Assembly (NCBI RefSeq): GCF_008831285.2 | Contig: NC_045138.2 | Coordinates: forward strand, 17,145,934 to 17,209,933 | DNA from: Nymphaea colorata | Lineage: Eukaryota > Streptophyta > Magnoliopsida > Nymphaeales > Nymphaeaceae | Length of the DNA stretch: 64,000 nt | Direction: 5' to 3' | Shown: in pieces, positions 36,765-48,868 of the stretch | How positions within the stretch are numbered: the first letter of the stretch is position 1 | How the letters are laid out: each line of letters opens with the position of its first letter | Notes under the pieces: model-generated | Told to the model about the DNA's origin: nothing | The model's database searches: none | The model's input: the letters and a program-made list of their open reading frames with translations, nothing else | Translations under genes and position numbers: made by a program

Positions 36765-38261
36765 CCTCTTATGAAGAGTGTTTATTCAGATAAAACTCTT
36801 TGGTAATGATCACCATGAATGACATACAATTGCCTCCATCAAACTTAGTATGGTGAGCACTTTTTAAGATTTGTCTAACTTGAATCAATGACTTTTAGTA
36901 TCAAGAACCATTCAATACGATTGCAATGACCATCAAATTTCATAAGCACTTTGAACGATTTGTCCGACCTGAATGAATCATCAGTCATTCACTCACTCGA
37001 TGAGCTCTAAAATCAAGTTGAATTTGTTAAAGTTGGATTCAGCCATAACCTGAACTGTTTAAATATTCATAATCATAGTCCACAACTTAACATATGCACA
37101 ATTATTGCAACTTCAACTTATAGGTGCAATTAATTCAACTTCAACTTATGGCCCATGAACTAGCTCCCATGAGCAAATGAAAACGAGATCCAAGGTTCTT
37201 TTCGTCACACATTATTATATCTCGACTCTTCGTGTCAAATTATGTAAGTATTGTCACCTCCACACAATTAAACAAAATGCAAAAAATAAGGGAAATTTTT
37301 AAAAGCACGCTTAAGAATTGGCAGTAATGAAAAACATTACTAAATTTTTCTTATTTTTTAAAGGAAATTTAAATTTTTCTATGGTTAGTCAAAGAGATAT
37401 TGCTTAGCGCATTTAAACTTTTGTTCAATGGCTACTAAAACCATCATGTAATCATGTATTAATATTAATGAAATTATAATTTATTTTCACTAGAAGTATT
37501 TTGGTTTTTTATCAGCTTTTCCTAAGCTTAAATTAATAATAACCTACCATTAGTAGGCAGATTATCATTTTTTACTAATGGTGTAAACTTAGGCGACTTG
37601 TTGCGGGCTCCTCCTGAAAATTTACAAAAAGATAATTGTAGCAAAGTTAAATAAAATCCTTGACGCATTTGTTTTGAAACTTTAGTTTTTTGCTCCAAAA
37701 AATTCTGGCATATATGTTAATGTTAGTGTAAATATGTCAAATAAATTAACCAAACCACTAATTTTCACTGCCAATATTATTACAAACATATAAACAAATG
37801 GCTTTCATAATACATTAATCCCTTCAGAATCCTATCCGATGCATAATATCACCAGAAACATGCTGAAATTTGTGAACTATGATTGTATTTCTCTTTTTGC
37901 TTTCGAGTTCCAAAGGGTTAGGCACACCCCTCTTGTTCATTCCGAAATAAGGTGATTTGTGTAAAGCGATCAGGCATACATCAGAAAACACTGAATCACC
38001 CAACATACCCAAGAAATCCGCAACTCCTATTCTAGTTTCTTAATTAGAAGGAAAGAAAAAGATCACCATGTTCATGACCATGGTTATTTACACCCCAATA
38101 ATCCAACCTTTACCCAACACCAACTTTACCTTGTTCAACAGATAGATAATATGAAAAAGAAGAAGGAAAAATAACATGAGAACTTTGGCTAAATTTTCTT
38201 TCTGTCGCTGTCTAATTGCCTAATGATATGAACAACAGAACAAACTCCTGGGTATATTGGC

Positions 38262-38650
38262 AGGAAGCAGAAGGAAAGAGTAACGAGAAAACTATTGGTA
38301 TGAGTGGAATAGGAAAGACATAACATTTACAATATGGAGTAAAAAGCGTCTTCCCTATTCCACCTAACCTGAGTCTTCCAGAGACTCCTTCCCTCTTCTC
38401 ACTGCCCTTTCTCCATTGCTGCTGCTTGCGTTCTGCTGCTACTGTTGTAACAACAAGCAAAAGAAGCACAAGGAAAGAGTGAAAGAAAAACCATGGCATG
38501 GGTGGTATGGGGAAGCCAAGAGCTCAGTTGTCTGCCAAAAGCATTAATGGCCTCCCCGACACAACCCAGCCTCCGTTTTTCTGAGCACTCCCTCCCTCTG
38601 CCCTTTTGTCGCTTCCTCTTCAACTCTCTCCACCAAAGCTCCTAACCAGA
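38262..38650. repeat. Two tandem copies of a roughly 195-bp low-copy repeat
   Basis: Both units contain GAAGCA(G/C)AAGGAAAGAGT, a GGTATGGGGAAG-like stretch and later a C-rich ACTCCCTCCCTCTGCCC or ACTCCTTCCC...CTGCCC segment. A related, interrupted copy lies at about 41218-41860. Confidence 0.55.
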
Positions 38651-38658
38651 AGAAGGGG

Positions 38659-38994
38659 TTAGATTACAAGCCAAGCGAGTAAAAGGCCATGGATGGCAGG
38701 ACAGTGGTTTTGTAAAACTGCTTTAGTTGCCCATGGTTTCAAAGGGCAGCTTCCTCCCGCTGTCCCTCTTTTCAATTCTTTAATGGGGATGCTCCTGCAT
38801 GGAAGAACTGGTTTTAATGCGGGTGTTGACTCCGTGCTCGACAATAATGCAAGCTCTGGTGGCCCACTGGTCACGGCCATCGAGGCAGCCGAGAAGCTGC
38901 CGGGTGGCGGGTGGGTATCCCATTTGAGAAACTCGGAAAACTTATTGAAGTGCTCGTGAATTGCTGGATATTTCCGAAGGACTACGCCCAACAA
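38659..38994. other. Unassigned GC-richer patch with open frames on both strands
   Basis: The plus strand is open over 38693-38959 (MAGQWFCKTALVAHGFKGQL...) and the minus strand over 38659-38994 (a Ser/Pro/Ala-rich reading). I recognise neither. The patch is richer in GC than its surroundings, which alone favours long open frames by chance. It could be an exon relic or part of a repeat. Confidence 0.2.
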
Positions 38995-41375
38995 TAGTTG
39001 GGCACCCTACCATACTGTGGACACGTTTGCTTCCTGCAAATTCAGATAAGGATTTACTCATCTGTCAACAATTGATGGGAGGGACGGCGGTCTGTGGGTC
39101 TGTATCTGACGCCTCCTAGTTTGACAGCGGAAAAGGCGGAATCTGATTAGATGGTATCTGTTTTTAATTGATTTCTAGATATTGTTTTTTAAAATTTCAG
39201 ACTAATTCGCTGGCTTGGTTGGACTTGGCTAAAAGTGTTAAATAGTTAGTTTCAGAAATAATAAAGGAAAAGTAAGTAATTAAGTAATATGTAAAAAAAT
39301 GTTTAACGAAGTTTAGACTATACATGGCCTCCTTGAATCAAACACCGAATCAACCATCAATTCTGGACTTATAATAACATTGAGTTAGGCTATATATATG
39401 ATTTGTAAAGATTACATGGCACCTGAGAAATGGAAAAAGCAGCTAAAGAATGGTTATAAAAGAACGACCGTTAGGGCTATGGGCTAAATAAAGTCAGGGG
39501 CATGGACTATGGGCAAATGTGTTTTCAAAGTCAGTAATCCTGTTGTGGAAGCAGTGAGCCTAGATTCCAATGAAATTTTTATAGCATTTTGAACTTTGTT
39601 GGTGGCTGCCATTTTTTAGAAAACTTTATAAAATTAGTTGTAAATGAAGGTTATTGCTGTAATTAACCATCATATTCGCATTTCTAGCTCTTTTGAGAGT
39701 TAACACAAAAAGGTAGGTTGAAGACTGAGCTAGCGGCTCATTGAGGGGGCATTTGATTGCCCTTGTTCTAACATCCTCACGATTTGAGAATAATGGATTT
39801 AAGATCAAAACTCTACTTTCTCCTATCTTATCAACTTGATGTTTCTTGTATAGTTTTTCACACTTACTAGTATGATTAACGGACAAGAGATGAGAGATTA
39901 GTTCCTCATACTATCAATTTGTTCTCTTCGCTTTCCGGACATGAACATTTTGATGCTGCAAACTGATAGAGATTACCTTAACCTCAGCTTTGTTTATCAT
40001 TGGATTAAAATGCGTCTGTTGTCAAACATAAACTGCGACAAGTGTCTACATGTGAATTAACCACAGCTTAATTTTTTTGCAGGCTTAGAATTGTGTGTTT
40101 GATTGGAAAGAGCTTCATTGGTTACCAGGGAGCCTTGCCTATCTACCAATTCTATAAATGCTTAACTTGATCGTGAAAACCAACGGAGCTAAATCAAGTT
40201 ACCCATTATGTCGTTGTTTTATGTTTGGTACACATCTCAATCAATAATTTTCTTGCCCAGTGATTCTTGGGTAATGGATGTGATGGAAACTAGTAGGCAG
40301 CTGCCCAAACGCTCTCTTGTTTGGCGGTAGGATAAAATACTCTACTAGATGCACAGTATGAACCAAAAACGTACTTATACAGAACAATCAAACTGACCTA
40401 GCTGGAATAAGCTCACAACGCCTGAATGTGGGCTTGGCCAGTCTAACTCAGCGCAAGGCTCTCATTACCGCGCAGACCATGCTTCTAAGTCCCATTAACC
40501 GGGTTTTTAAACCTTTGTATGGAATAAGTTTAACCTATGTGACTCAAAACTCAAAATTTCAAGACCTGTGAAGATGAAGTAGGATGTAACCAAAGTTGAA
40601 GAAGGGAAATAGTTACCAAAGTTTGATTATCTTACAATGTCTTTTCTTATCCCTTTTTATCTGTTTCTTCATCACTTATGGTGTGTTTTGGCTGCCACAA
40701 ATGTCATTTTTCAATTTCAGAAAGATACGGAGAGAGTGGGGGTTAAAGACCCTTCAATCAAAATCTGTTTGCTTCTTGGCTCACATTTCCTATTTTTGAT
40801 ATGTACATGGCGGAAATTTATCCTCAAGCACCAATCTTCTGTTTTCATTTCCACGCAGAAGATAACTAAGAGCCAGCCTTTGCTCAAACATGGTGCAAAA
40901 TCAACTGATCTTTAATAAAAAAATAAAAATAAAAATAAAAATTAAGCAGCCTGCTATTTTCTTATACTCAGCAAATCTTCGTTGAAATCCATGTCTAAAT
41001 GGCTTTTAGGAGCCGTGGAAATCCATTGAGCAGTCCTATATCACCCTTCTCAGTTGGTCCAAAAGTGATCAATTTCCAAAGGATCAGTCATGTTATGTCA
41101 CAAGTTGAAGAAGATGAAGTTACGAGAAAACATCTTTCTAAGTAACAATACTATGCATAAATAAGCCATATTTGAATTAAGGAACATACCTTTGCAGCAT
41201 CAGGGTTCCTCCATCTTGGCAAGGAGTAGAAGGAAAGAATTATGAGAAAAGTTAGGAATGGGTGGCATTGGGAGGGTTCACGACCCAACTTCCACGAAGG
41301 CAAATCAGGTTTAGTGAGCAACCTTTCTAAAATAAAGCACTACCAGAGATCACACCGTTTTTTGTAACAAAAACA

Positions 41376-41505
41376 CTGCATTAGTGTTTCATAAATCTGT
41401 CCCAAAAATTGAGGCAGATTCATGAAACACTGAATTCCAGTGTTCCATGAATCTACCCCAATCTTTGAGGCAGATTCATGAAACACTAATGTAGTGTTCA
41501 TGATA
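41376..41505. mobile_element. Palindromic miniature element of the AACACT / CATGAATCTG family
   Basis: The first half runs from GCATTAGTGTTTCATAAATC to GCAGATTCATGAAACACTG and the second half, CCAGTGTTCCATGAATCTAC to GCAGATTCATGAAACACTAA, mirrors it, so the whole stretch can fold on itself repeatedly. It splits a copy of the roughly 195-bp low-copy repeat. Confidence 0.65.
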
Positions 41506-43563
41506 TGAAATGCGTTGTATAGTTTCTAACAGTCCTTCATTTGAAAGAGATCACTCACCAAATTACCTTATTTTCCTTTGAGTATTTTGAGTGGAAGAGC
41601 ATCTTCCCAGTGCCACACACCCTGGATTTTCCAATGACTCTTTCCCCCTGCCACATGCCTAATAACATATCAAAAAGGTTAAGGAGCCAAGAAGCACGAA
41701 CCATGGCTAAAGAAAGAAGGAAAGATTGATTGGAAGACTACGGAATTGGTGGATTTGGGAAAACAAGATTTGTGTTGTCTTTTCCAATCCAACCAAACGC
41801 TACTTTTCCAGTCTCTCTTTCATTCCCAGTTTGCACATGTAACTGGGCAAAGTCATCAGGTAGAGGAAAAAAAAAAAAACACAGGGAAAGTAAAGAGGAT
41901 GAAATTGAAGGAGCCTCCTGGAGGAAGCCATTGCCATTGTTGATCTCATCTGGTACCCATCTGCAAGCATGAGCCTCACATTTATCAGCAGAAGAAAACA
42001 GCTCATCACAGCCCATTGGTTTACCAATACCGCTAACTTGGCAGGTGTCGGATTCAATTCTTCTAGTTTACAGCAGTAAAAAGGTGAAAGAAAGCATCAA
42101 TAATTGAATGTTACTGCTCATTGGGATGCTATACTTGACTTTGACTAAGCATCGGCGATGGTGGCCTCACATCACAATGCGTTAATTTAGTTGATATAAA
42201 GCGCTGGCATACCCAGAAGGGGCATTGAGATTCGGTCTCAGAATGGAACTTTGGTGCAATCCCCAGTTAGTTTGGATAAGGGATGCCAATGGCGTGGATA
42301 TAAGAAAAAATTACATATCGATGTAGTAAAAATGGTAGAAGGCTTTTGGAAAGGAATACGATGGGTGCCTCAAATGGCTTACAGTGGTAGTTGGGAGAAG
42401 GTACTGTGGAACGTTGAGTCTTCGTTTCAATTCTCGTGACTCGTGGGTGTTAGGTTCTCGGGCCATGTGGAATGGGTTCCGGTACCTACCTGATGTGAAA
42501 ATGCATCAGTATCATGTCTAATGCTGAAAGCAGATCAAAACCAAGAAAGGTTTGGGGTTGCTCTTTTTGTGGCAGTAAGTCGTAACCTCTTGTTCATACA
42601 GAAGGAATATGATAGATATTCATAATTACCAAAATTCCGATGTGATTACATCTTAAACTTTGGATGTGTTTTTCATCAAACTAATCAATATCCAGATACT
42701 CGAACATGGAACTGGTTATCTCTGATTGGAACTCATCTGCTTAGTTTGAACTTCGGATTTACAGTCTTCCAAGCCATATTTAAAAAGGGACTTTATTTTG
42801 AAACTAACGTTCTTTTAACATGATTTTTTTAAATATTTATCATTATCTCAATGAAAAGGGGATATATATATATCAAAACACTAACACGGCCATTGTGAGG
42901 ACATGCATTAAAAGCTGGATTTGATCTTTTGAATGTACTTTCTGTCTCATGTTAGTCGGCTTTGATTACCTTCATGTAGTAATAGAGAACGAGCGCCTTA
43001 CAATTCTCGAACAATGGCCATTTTAAAATGGACCAGTAAAACATATTAAGCTCCATTTTGTACTTAGATTGCCATGGTTAAACAGGTAACTCATCTTCAG
43101 AAATTTCCCAGCACCAACACAACTTTTGCAAATAATTGTCAAAAAAGAAGTGTCAGGTTGCACCTTCAAAATGACTAGCTCTCAACTTATGGAAGTTGGG
43201 ACCTCGGAGACTGGAGAGATGCTTCAGCTTGTAAGCAAATTGCGAGAAAAGTTATCTCAACTATAGCTAAAGCAAATGGTTTGCATTCAACTATAGATCA
43301 ATTATATACATATTGAGATTAATACTCAAAGACAAAGCAATTTCAGCAGGAAAATTTAACTTCCAGAACAAAATTCATTACATCAGGGAAATAACCTTTG
43401 ACAGAGTAGCCCATGGTTCTAGGTTAAACTCTTCACGCCCATCAATATATATCCCATAATTAGAAGCGACACAAAACTGTCCTAAATCCAAGCAAAAGCT
43501 ATGAAATAGACCTTCGTCACAATCGATAAAGTCCAACGAAGAGACAACATAATTTTGTTCTTA

Positions 43564-46147
43564 TTAATCCTCCTCCAAATTGATGGAGTCCTTGAATTTT
43601 CCATACAGAATCTTCTTCAGATCGGCCATCTGCAATAATACCGAGGACTTCTCATCCTCCAGCTTCTCCAAATTCTTACCGACCTCCTCTTTCATCTTTT
43701 CCAGTCTATTCTCAACATCTTCCCTTGGCATGTGAGTGAAAACCTCCCCCATTTGGAACCTCACCATGTCTTCATCTGACAGAATCAGCTCATTGCTGGC
43801 ATCCTCCAGGTTCTCACTCATTTCCTATAGACAAAGTGAACCGGTCAGTAGATAAATGGGTCTCATTCAAAGATGGAGAGCAACAAAGGGAACAAAATAG
43901 CATGAGATTGTTTTATAGTATAGGCACACAAACACGAAAATGCTTCCTCATCCTGAAACAAAGAGCAATAAAGAGACAGTAAGATAGCATGGTGTACAGT
44001 TCTCGATAGAATAGGCAGAAAAACAAGAAAATGATTCCTCATCCCAACTGCACCAAAATTTGCAAGCTTTGTCCTTGGATGATATCAAATGCACCTGAAA
44101 ATCTTGAACCAATTAGTAAAATTTTTGCACAATCTGCAGTTAGTTGCAACAAAGCATTTTATATTTCACCGGTTACAAAGATTAAGGCAGGGAAGTGCTT
44201 TGTATGACTGCAATGCCCCTATAGCCCATTGAAAGGACAGATACGATGCCTCCTATGAAAGAATCCTCTACTCCAACTTCCATGAGAAAAGGCATGACAG
44301 CTTACTACAAGGTTTGCTTAGGCAGCCATTCTCACTACACAAACCAATAAAAATTTAAAAAACAAATAAAATAAGGCTTAGGTGAAAAGAGATACTTCTC
44401 TCCTCAGGATGCTGAATTGCTGACCTGTTTTGCATATCTCCACTATGCTTCATGGACCATGTCCACATCTAAGCGGGAAGCGGAGACAGTCACCAAAGTT
44501 ACTAAAAAGCTATTGGGCACATTCAACCGCAATAAGTTAGTGTCATGCTGCTAACCACAAAATCCACTTTAGCAGGGACTCATAGGGGAGACTAGAAGAG
44601 TTGAAACTTGAACCTAGACCTAGTGCAGGACCATGAGGAGGCTTAGAAAGAAGGTATTTGGAGAAGCTTTGAAATCTAAAGGTAATCACTTCCAATTTTG
44701 GATAACCTAGAGCAATGGTGCAGTTGAGCTCCTATCACTTGTAAAATTAAGAACTATAGGACATAAAGCACAGACAGCGCTCCTGTAGCAAAAGGATTGG
44801 AGAGAGAATGAGATACCTTCTATTTTCTTACTGCATCCCTAGTTGAAGTCTAAGTTGAGGATAATGACTTGTTCTCTCTTAGCCACAAAATGTTACAAAA
44901 TGAAGCTAGTGAGCTGCTGATTTATATTCAAGTAATCTCTGTTCGGGTAAGTGCCCTACTTAGTTTGGGTTGGCAATTATGAATGTATAGGTATGGTTAT
45001 GTGCAAAGGCTATTTATAATCTGGACGTATATGATTATGTATGTGTAGTGCAAGGAAGGAAAATGAACTGATCATTCATAATTAGCAGGACTGCCTCTGT
45101 CCATAAATTTTTCAAGTACGTATCTAAAAACAGAAACAGGCTCATGCTTGGACATCTATGCAGTTTTCAATGAGTATGTTATGATCTGATCGTAAATATA
45201 TACACATATATATGTTGCAAGGGTGTAGAGAGAGAGAGAGCTAGTGCAGTAACTATAGTAGATTAGAGTGTTGGTGGACTGTACTTGAAGTACACAGATC
45301 CATAGGCAGATTGGGTGAGCAGACCTTATAATTTTTTCATGTATGAGAATATTTAGACCGAAGTGCAGCATGTAGTTCTTGTATGTTGTTGTGTTTAGAT
45401 GTATACAAAGATATCTAAATGCATACATATATGAAATAGAATATATATATATATATAGAGAGAGAGAAAGATGCATTCAACAATATGTCAAGTTAAACAT
45501 TTATTTGTTAATGAGCATGGAATAATGTTGTTTATAATAACATGTTATGATAAAACTGTGCAATGCATAATTCTATGAGGCATGCCTACTAGCTTAAAGA
45601 AAATAGAGATGAGATAACATCGTTCTTATATGAATATATATGACAACCATGTGAAAATATCAGAGATAAGATAATATTGTTCTTATATATATATAATACA
45701 TATATGACAATCAGATGGACATATCAGAGAAGAGATAATATTGTTCTTGTATGTATGTATATAACAATCATGTAGACATATCAAAGAAGAGATGATGTTG
45801 TTCTTCCATGTATATATATATCAACCATATGGGTATATATCAAAGATGAGATAATGTTGTCCTTACATGTACATATATGACAACCATATGGACATATCAG
45901 AGAAGAGATAATATTGTTTTTATATGCAAATATATGACAATCATATAGATATATCAGAGATGAGATAATACTACTCTTACATGAATATATATGACAACCA
46001 TGTGAATACAACAGGGATGATATAATATTGTTCTTATATGTATATATATGACAATCATATAAATATATCAGAGATGAGATAATATTGCTCTTACATTAAT
46101 ATATATGACAATCATGTGGACATATCAGAGATGAGATAATATTGTTG

Positions 46148-46196
<49 letters not shown>

Positions 46197-47216
46197 ATAA
46201 TTACATAGATATATCAGAGATAAGATACTTACTTGTTGTTCATACATGTATATCCATGGCATAAATTTGTGCACGTTAGAGTTGAAATAATGTTGTTCTT
46301 ACGCATATATATATTAGGCAACCTTCTGTGCATGTTAGAGTTGAGATAGTGTTGTTTATACATATTTGTATACATGTCAACTGTATGAACACACTAGGGC
46401 AGAGATAATGTTGTTCATACATATGTATATTCAGGAACACATGGACAATCTTATGGATTTGAGCATCAATAATGTTGTTCATAAAAATGTTATATTGCGG
46501 GTGTAAATGAAACGGGTGCCTAGAGGGGTGTGTTTAGGTTGAGTGGTTGGACCATGTTGTTGCAGCGATGATCTGGGATATCTCAGGAGGTTTTACTACA
46601 GGTTACTCTTGGTCTTTGTAAATTGTCTAGTGAATATTGATTTTATTCTGCCTATGTTTGTGCCCGCAAGGATTTCTGTTGATGCACGTCACTATAATCA
46701 TGTTTGGTGGTGGTTAGACTATTGGTGTATCTTAGTCACCCACAATGGATTGTGTTACTACATTTATGGTAGTAAACTTAGCCTTGGATTGACTTAAAGT
46801 TTCAAGTCACAGACAGTAGTTTGAGCTGCATGCTAGTTTTTGTTTAATATAACTACATATTTATTTTGTCGAACCATGCTCCACCTATGGTTGGATATTG
46901 TCATACTCAAAGCAATCTGACCCCATTTCCCTTCTATCTCTACAAGTAGTTCTTGATTGACTGATGGCTTTTGGAGGAACTCCTTCAGTTTTGCGACGGA
47001 CTAGCATTGGCGATCTAGGCATTGAGTCAAGTTTGGGATTTTTTGTGACTTCATTTTCATCGAGTCGTTGTAGTCTTTTGATTGGGCTCTACACGGGTCC
47101 TTGACTCTTTGGGACATTGTTCTCCTTGTTGGATTTGTTTTTGTTTGGTAATTACCCAAGATTTGATTTGACTTTTAAGACTTGATGTTCGTTCTGCAAT
47201 ACATTTATATTTTCTT

Positions 47217-47270
<54 letters not shown>

Positions 47271-48868
47271 AAGAAAAAAGAAAAAAAAATTGTGTCAAAA
47301 CTTGGGTCGTGACAAGAACACTACCTCAAACACAGATCTCAATATCGCTTGGTATAGTATACGAAGCAAAATTCATGCAGCAGGAGAGAGACAAAAGGTC
47401 TCACAAACTAAAGCACGATTGAACAAACAAAGAAGCCCTTGGTAAGCAGCACATATGCAATGTTAAATGCAAAAACGAACATAATCTTCTAGAACCAAGG
47501 GGATCACAAAGGAAGCAAGAAGGATGAAACGAAAGTCATCCATGTTTAATACTAAAGAGCTTAATAAGAACCATCCGTGACCACACCTCTTCAACTTAGG
47601 AGGAACTTCGTGGCATTCCATGTCAATCCAAGTAGATTTTGCTCTCGAAGAGAAACCAAGTTTCCTTGATTCAATTATTATGCTTACTTCTTTTTTTTTC
47701 TTTTTGTTGCTTCTCATTAAGAGTCTGAAGACCAGGGGATAAGATTCAACAGTGCAGCCACAAATAATTTAAAATGCTGCAGACATTGCAATCAATGTGG
47801 ATACTATCAAGAAACAGGAAAATAGTTTATCATGAATCTGCATCGGGCCTAATTAAGCTAATCTTTCTTCTAATGTAGCTCTCCAGAAATCCAAAATAAA
47901 ATTCAGGAAGAATCAAATGAAAGGGAAGTAGTTCCAGTAGCTCCAAGGGCATCAACCTTGTAGGCAGTTGTACTTTTGTCATATCACTGGATCTTAAGTT
48001 ATTCAGAGTTTTGATGTGGGGAACATAGTTCATTCTCCAATGGTTAATTGACAAATCGATACAGTTTTGAGAGTATGTTTTATGATCTAATTTTGTAGCA
48101 AAGAGCAATTTTCGTAATTAAATGGCAAGTTTAACAGGTTAATCTTGTGGCCAGTTAAAACTGACACATCAACATTAGACCATGAATGCATAAGAGATTT
48201 CTTCTTTTCATAGCTACGGACTAGCCCACAATAGACAAATTATGAAATGGAAAATGATCGGTACAGATGGATCTTCATCAACAATTTATTTAAATGGAAA
48301 ACTGTGCTGCTGGAAATGGTTTTATTCCCTAACTGCGGTGAATCATAGGCCCGATTCTTAAATGGCCTGAGACGAGAATCTCAGGAAGGAGACCATCGAA
48401 CTCGAGTGCACAAGAAACAGAGACGGGTACCCAAAACTTTCCTCAAAAGACCAGTTTCAGACGCTAAACGACACACGCTAATTCGGATATCAAAAAGAAA
48501 CTGATGGTTCCCAATATCTTCACAAAGAAGACGAAAGCCCACACACAAACAGCAACCAGAACTAAATGCGCATAAAAGAAAAGCGAACAAAGAACTCAAA
48601 AGGAAGAATATGGAACCTTGCTGGCTTTGATCTCATCTTCAAGCTCGTGGAATCTGCTGTTGAGTCTACCAAAGCGGTTGATGTTCTGCTGGTCTTCCCA
48701 TGTAACCTCGGCCTCCACTCCAGAACCCTAAAATCAGAATGTAAACCATGACCTTCCGCAAATAATTAGAACGAAAAACAGGATTATTTCTTGCCGGTTT
48801 GCATGTTGGTACTTGTAATTTTGAATCTGAACATCCTAAGCTTCATATTTAACATTCACCTGCTGCAT
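43564..48868 (-). CDS. PFD4: Prefoldin subunit 4
   Basis: Beta-type subunit of the hexameric prefoldin co-chaperone, which delivers nascent actin and tubulin to the CCT chaperonin. Three coding exons: 48860-48868 (only MQQ), 48617-48727 ([17 protein letters not shown] to EIKASK) and 43564-43824 ([15 protein letters not shown] to [11 protein letters not shown]), 126 aa, about the family's usual length. The two coiled-coil helices flank a hairpin region that includes [15 protein letters not shown]. Intron 1 is 132 nt, while intron 2 is 4.8 kb and carries a 57-bp minisatellite and long TA tracts. The start is chosen by homology; an in-frame ATG at 49039 with no stop between would add 57 residues and is more likely to lie in the 5' leader. 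Confidence 0.95.
45606..46485. repeat. 57-bp minisatellite, about 14-15 units, in prefoldin intron 2
   Basis: The consensus begins CAGAGATGAGATAATATTGT and continues with CTTATATG...ATATATGACAATCATGTGGACATAT. Successive units start at 45898, 45955, 46012, 46069 and 46126, an exact 57-bp period. Outer units are more diverged (up to about 62 bp), and one unit is stretched by a TA run at 46149-46191. Confidence 0.95.
47219..47268. repeat. (TA)n microsatellite in prefoldin intron 2
   Basis: An uninterrupted TA run of about 50 bases, flanked by CTTCT and AAGAAG so that the tract sits in a small palindrome. Confidence 0.9.

Larger units (their letters stand above)
31782..43563. other. 11.8 kb gene-poor intergenic block
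   Basis: Apart from the kinase-B promoter at its left end and the prefoldin 3' flank at its right end, no gene can be supported. It holds AT-rich filler, several small tandem duplications, repeat-family members and a GC-richer patch with open frames on both strands at 38659-38994 that I cannot assign. Confidence 0.5.

Noticed and set aside
45781-46011. Minus-strand open frame with 19-residue repeats ([15 protein letters not shown] type)
   Set aside because: It is the in-frame reading of the 57-bp minisatellite inside a prefoldin intron; there is no start context or gene support.
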